DNA of 64,000 bases from Daphnia pulex. Its lineage: Eukaryota > Arthropoda > Branchiopoda > Diplostraca > Daphniidae. The number at the start of each line of letters is the position of its first letter. Within the stretch, counting starts at the first letter, position 1. Shown piece by piece: positions 60,440 through 64,000 of the stretch. The notes beneath the pieces are model-generated. The model did not search any database. It was not told the DNA's origin and saw nothing but the letters and a program-made list of their open reading frames with translations. The stretch lies in assembly GCF_021134715.1 (NCBI RefSeq), contig NC_060017.1, positions 3,038,001 through 3,102,000 on the forward strand, read 5' to 3'. A program made the translations under genes and the position numbers.

Positions 60440-62620
60440 TCAACTTTCAATGATAGTGGAATTGTTTTCGAGTGCTTGTCTCTGAAGAAAGCGATTTCGA
60501 GCTTCCGCGATTAATTCATGCTTACGACATTGAAGAATGTGTTGTCTTTCTTGCGGATCATCAACAAAGAGCTTCTCTGGTTCCTGGGAAACATCAAATT
60601 GGTTTTCTTGCCTGGCGAATGTTGGCAACGTAGATAGACTAGGCTCTTGTTGAAAGCTGGGAAGTGTGGGCAGAAGACGACCCTCTAATATATTCTCAAC
60701 TGTTAAGTCTACTGAGCGAGTTTGCCGTAGATCTTCAACGATAACAGAAAACGAATAATCGGGAAACAATTGAAGTACCTACAACGATAAACATTTAAAT
60801 TGTTGAACAAGAATTAGTAGAATTTTATGATAGATTTCGTCACACCTGATCAGCTAAAGCTTCCAATTGAGAGTTTTCTGCAGCTGCTACTACCGGAGTA
60901 TCAGTGTTTTGTTGAAACAGTCGACTCCAGCCCGTCCACGATATAAAACTTGCAGTTTCCCGGGGACGTGAAGACGAAGCAGTTTCTTTCGATCCATCTT
61001 CTAAAAGTTGGCGTCGACACGTAGGGCACGTAGGATCCTGTTCCAACCAGTGCAACAGACAACCTATACAAGTATAGATAGATGAAGGATTGCCTCATTA
61101 ATTGTTATGAATCAATACCATGATGAAAATGATGACCACACGGCAACCGTCTGGCTACAGCTGCTGCTTCCCAGCAAATGGCACATTTGTTATCCTCCCA
61201 TTCAGATTCGAGTTCGAAATGGAGTGTTTCCAAGGGACAGCACTATTATAACAGAATAAATTACTAAATGATTAAAACTAGAGACTTGGCAGAAGAAGGG
61301 GAGATTAAGATATTTTAGATCGACTCGAGTACAAACCAATTCCACCAATTTCAGCAACCGTTTGTAGTTCCCGTGTCGCCGGAGACGTCCACACAGCTGT
61401 TCGTAGAGCACTCGCAGTTGCATGAAAATGACCAAAGATGCCATAGAGAGCAGCATATTCGCTCGCAGAAGCATGTGAATCTAAACGAAAAGAGACAAAA
61501 AAGGGGTTACCGAAATTCAGTCGCATTGCAGAAAGCAATTTCGTCTCACATGATGTGCCAAATCCACAACGAGGCATGAAATCTCCACCGCCAATTCCAC
61601 GTAGTACGACGAAGGACTCCACCCTATGATCCAACAATCGTCAGATGTTTGAGCACATCGAGAGTCTCTGTTGCGAATGCGCAACTCAAGTAACCTTGAG
61701 AGATCTGATGGATGGGCGGATGACAAGACTGCAGGTAGAGGATGTATCTAAAGATAACGTGGGTGGTACGTAAAGCCAAGAGAAGACATTCCGGGGCGAC
61801 CAAGGCAAATGTAATCCATCCAGCGCGTTGTCCAACGGCGAGGCAAATCAAAAATAATAATCCCGATGCCACCAGAATCGATCCCAGCAGGGTAAGCAAG
61901 CGGATGTGTCGATTTCGAGGGGTACATGGAGTCATAGATAACTATAATTTCGCCAAACATAAGATAAATTACAATACCTGTTTGAGCTTTTAAAAAAGAA
62001 AGATAAAATCCAATTACATATTCAAATCTGTCTTGGCAAAGTTGAGCATGAATGTGTAGAAAGCCAATAACAGAAAACCAGGACCCCCATAATATAACAC
62101 CTTCCATACTTTGAACATTTTTAATGCCAAATATAAAAATAAATTTGTAAAACACAAAATTCCAAAACTTGTCTTTGATGTGCTGTAGTTCAGAAACTCT
62201 TAGTTCCCCAAACACCTGCTTCTGCAGCCAATTTCCAAATAATACAAGGAGGCAGTAAGCCATGTTCACAACAATCTGTAAAGGATAGAAGATAAAAAAG
62301 GATTAAAGTGTTGGATATTGACTAATAATATAGGATGGCCATGTTCTAACCCAAATGCAGAGACTGTCATGGATAGAAAATGACACAATATCTTGAGCTC
62401 TGGAGCTGAGCCAGTAACGAGACAGGATGTTTGAAATAAATGCTTGCAAGGAGTTGGGAATCTCTTGGCTGCTATTCGTTTTAACAAATTGCATCCTCCA
62501 TTCAGGGTTTTGTGTTTTTTCTGCAGCGTAGTGAAGAGACAAACCCAAAAGAGAAACACTGACTACCGCGTAAGCTTCCAAACTCGGGAGAGGTAGTCTC
62601 TCAAGTAGTAAGACAGGCAT
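60440..62620 (-). CDS. AMFR: AMFR / gp78, membrane RING E3 ligase for ER-associated degradation
   Basis: Eight exons: 62620-62351, 62275-62018, 61941-61695, 61623-61550, 61480-61337, 61242-61119, 61063-60846, 60778-60440; 1674 nt, 557 aa. Several membrane helices fill about aa 15-310, with the family signatures LRVSELQHIKDKFWNF, YKFIFIFGIKNVQ, QLCQDRFEY and LSMASLVIFMQLR. A RING-H2 (CAICWEAAAVARRLPCGHHF, HWLEQDPTCPTCR) lies at about aa 350-392. A CUE domain (VLQLFPDYSFSVIVEDL, TVENILEGRLLPTLPSF) begins near aa 446. The C-terminal basic helix RKHELIAEARNRFLQRQ resembles the VCP/p97-interacting motif. The E2-binding G2BR helix of human gp78 is not obvious between CUE and tail, and the protein is shorter than human (643 aa). 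It acts at the ER membrane, ubiquitinating misfolded proteins for p97 extraction. Confidence 0.95.
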
Positions 62621-64000
62621 GTTGTTGTTGTTGACACAGAAAAATTGGGTTCACAAGACGACAAAACTACTAACAAATCTGGGGTGAAAATTGCATTTGA
62701 AAACATCAGCAGAAATAACTAGGATTAGCTAGCACAGCAATTCAAGGCAATTTCATCTTGATAACACTGCGTTATCTAACGACCATTTCGATAACAAGTG
62801 CCTTGTCAAATGATTCAATAATCCGAAAATGTGTCAAAACTCTGATAAGGCGGGTAAGGCTAAACAGCATCTAGTACACGTAAACACTGCAAACGGAATG
62901 AAAAAAAATTACTGACGTTTTGGGCGTCAACCTCAAAAAGTTCCAGCAAACTATTTTCTAGCAAGGTCAAAAATATGCAAAAATTACAAGGCAGATTTCG
63001 TCTCGCTATCCCCAGGGGAAAAAATGTATTCAATGTCAACTTTGCATACATGTTCTCAAATGTAGATGTAGACTGAATTGCGCTCTCGGAGACTCGGACA
63101 GTCAAGCTAATAAATATTCAATTATTCATTACGCATGTGATGCTGGGACTGGGCTGAATCTGTTTTTAGATCGACGAATACTGGTTTGTTATTAAAAATG
63201 AAAAAGATACGTCACAAGTCTGAGTAGATTTTATTGTTTTTACTCAGAAACAACTTCAATAAGATCCCTTAATAATTTTCTGAGATATATTCGCTAAATA
63301 TTCCGCAACATTCTCCCGCACCAAAAATGCTCAGTTTTATGGCACTGCCCTAAGACACGCATAAGAGTACTCAATTACGCTAATCTAAATTGCACTCCCG
63401 AATCAACCTTGAAAAGAAAATGTATTCACTATTATTATTTCTGCTTTGATGGCAACGCGTGATGGAAGACAGAAAAAAGGGAGAAACATCAGAAATAAAA
63501 CGTTGTCTAGCTGCATGTCTAGCCGATTTTATCGTCTTGTTGGGCGGTTATGAAAAAAGTAGCGTGTCATTTCGTACCAGATGGGGACCGGAAGAAGGTG
63601 TCCTTGCACACACACGGCACTGTTATAACGCCTGATTTGCGTCCTCAACATTCGTTACAATAGGGCGTCAGCTCTGCAAAGTAACTGAACCGTTAAATTC
63701 TGTAAATGTTCACATTCGAGACAATTTGAATCCACTACATACCAAAGTCTTATCGCGTACCTCCTGATGGTCACGACAGGTCAAGGTTTCCATTTGAAAT
63801 TTGCGCCCTGTTTCGCTTTTATCCGATGTAGTGGTAATCCTTCAATATAAATAAATGAAGCAACAATAACTTTGCGAAAACAAGGGATGGCTAAGTAATT
63901 GAAGTGACTTTTGAAGTTCATTTCATTTTCTCTTTCTCTGCACTTTAAAGAGAATCTTTTTTTTTTTTTCATTTTGGCTCTATTCCAATTTCTTATACTG
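62621..64000. other. Region upstream of AMFR to the window edge
   Basis: 1.38 kb. The left part should hold the AMFR promoter. A short minus-strand frame at 62860-63105 has no recognisable content or splice support. No RNA gene or repeat seen. Confidence 0.5.

Noticed and set aside
61748..62269. 173-codon frame extending past AMFR exon 2
   Set aside because: It reads through the 76-nt intron between 62018 and 61941 into a different frame. The spliced version matches gp78 far better.
1..64000. tRNA, rRNA, CRISPR arrays and intact transposons
   Set aside because: I looked for B-box-like GGTTCGAATCC strings, long terminal repeats and transposase-like frames by eye and found none convincing. 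A tRNAscan and repeat search would settle this.

Overview
The window is a gene-dense piece of an arthropod nuclear genome. Most introns are 60-90 nt with GT-AG ends, genes are 1-6 kb long, and the only large introns (2-5.6 kb) lie in one GPCR gene. The protein set (NOX5-type oxidases of the arthropod kind, a cysteine-rich DUF7042-7045-like secreted protein, ordinary metazoan housekeeping genes) and the compact introns fit a branchiopod crustacean such as Daphnia. The species is inferred from style and content, not proven. I found no tRNA, rRNA, CRISPR array or intact transposon.

Layout. The left edge (45-235, minus) holds the first coding exon of SFSWAP. HYOU1 (ER chaperone Grp170) lies at 865-4252 minus, a nucleoredoxin-like gene at 5816-6453 plus, and CNOT4 (RING E3 ligase of CCR4-NOT) at 7776-11662 minus. 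A secreted, possibly GPI-anchored cysteine-rich protein gene at 13878-17311 plus carries a tandemly duplicated 240-nt exon. From 17608 to 37833, all on the minus strand, come three complete tandem NADPH oxidase 5 genes, called NOX5-A, -B and -C here. A class A GPCR gene spans 41382-56842 minus in eight exons. PUS3 (tRNA pseudouridine synthase) is at 57918-59893 plus, and AMFR/gp78 (ERAD E3 ligase) at 60440-62620 minus. The last 1.4 kb shows no gene.

I assembled the exons by hand from splice sites, reading frame and family similarity. For every gene except the SFSWAP fragment, the summed coding length is a multiple of three and the frame stays open: HYOU1 881 aa, NXNL-like 144 aa, CNOT4 1017 aa, DUF gene 621 aa, NOX5-A/B/C 1095/992/1099 aa, GPCR 548 or 686 aa, PUS3 429 aa, AMFR 557 aa.

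The genes do not form one pathway. HYOU1 and AMFR both serve ER protein quality control, and HYOU1 has candidate unfolded-protein-response sites upstream. The NOX5 cluster is a local gene-family expansion. Its catalytic exons are conserved to the nucleotide in length, while the calcium-binding loops and the linker between the FAD and NADPH lobes have diverged. The most notable findings are this triplication, the 240-nt duplicated exon pair, two consecutive 20-nt microexons over the catalytic site of PUS3, and a frame-neutral 414-nt cassette exon in the third intracellular loop of the GPCR.
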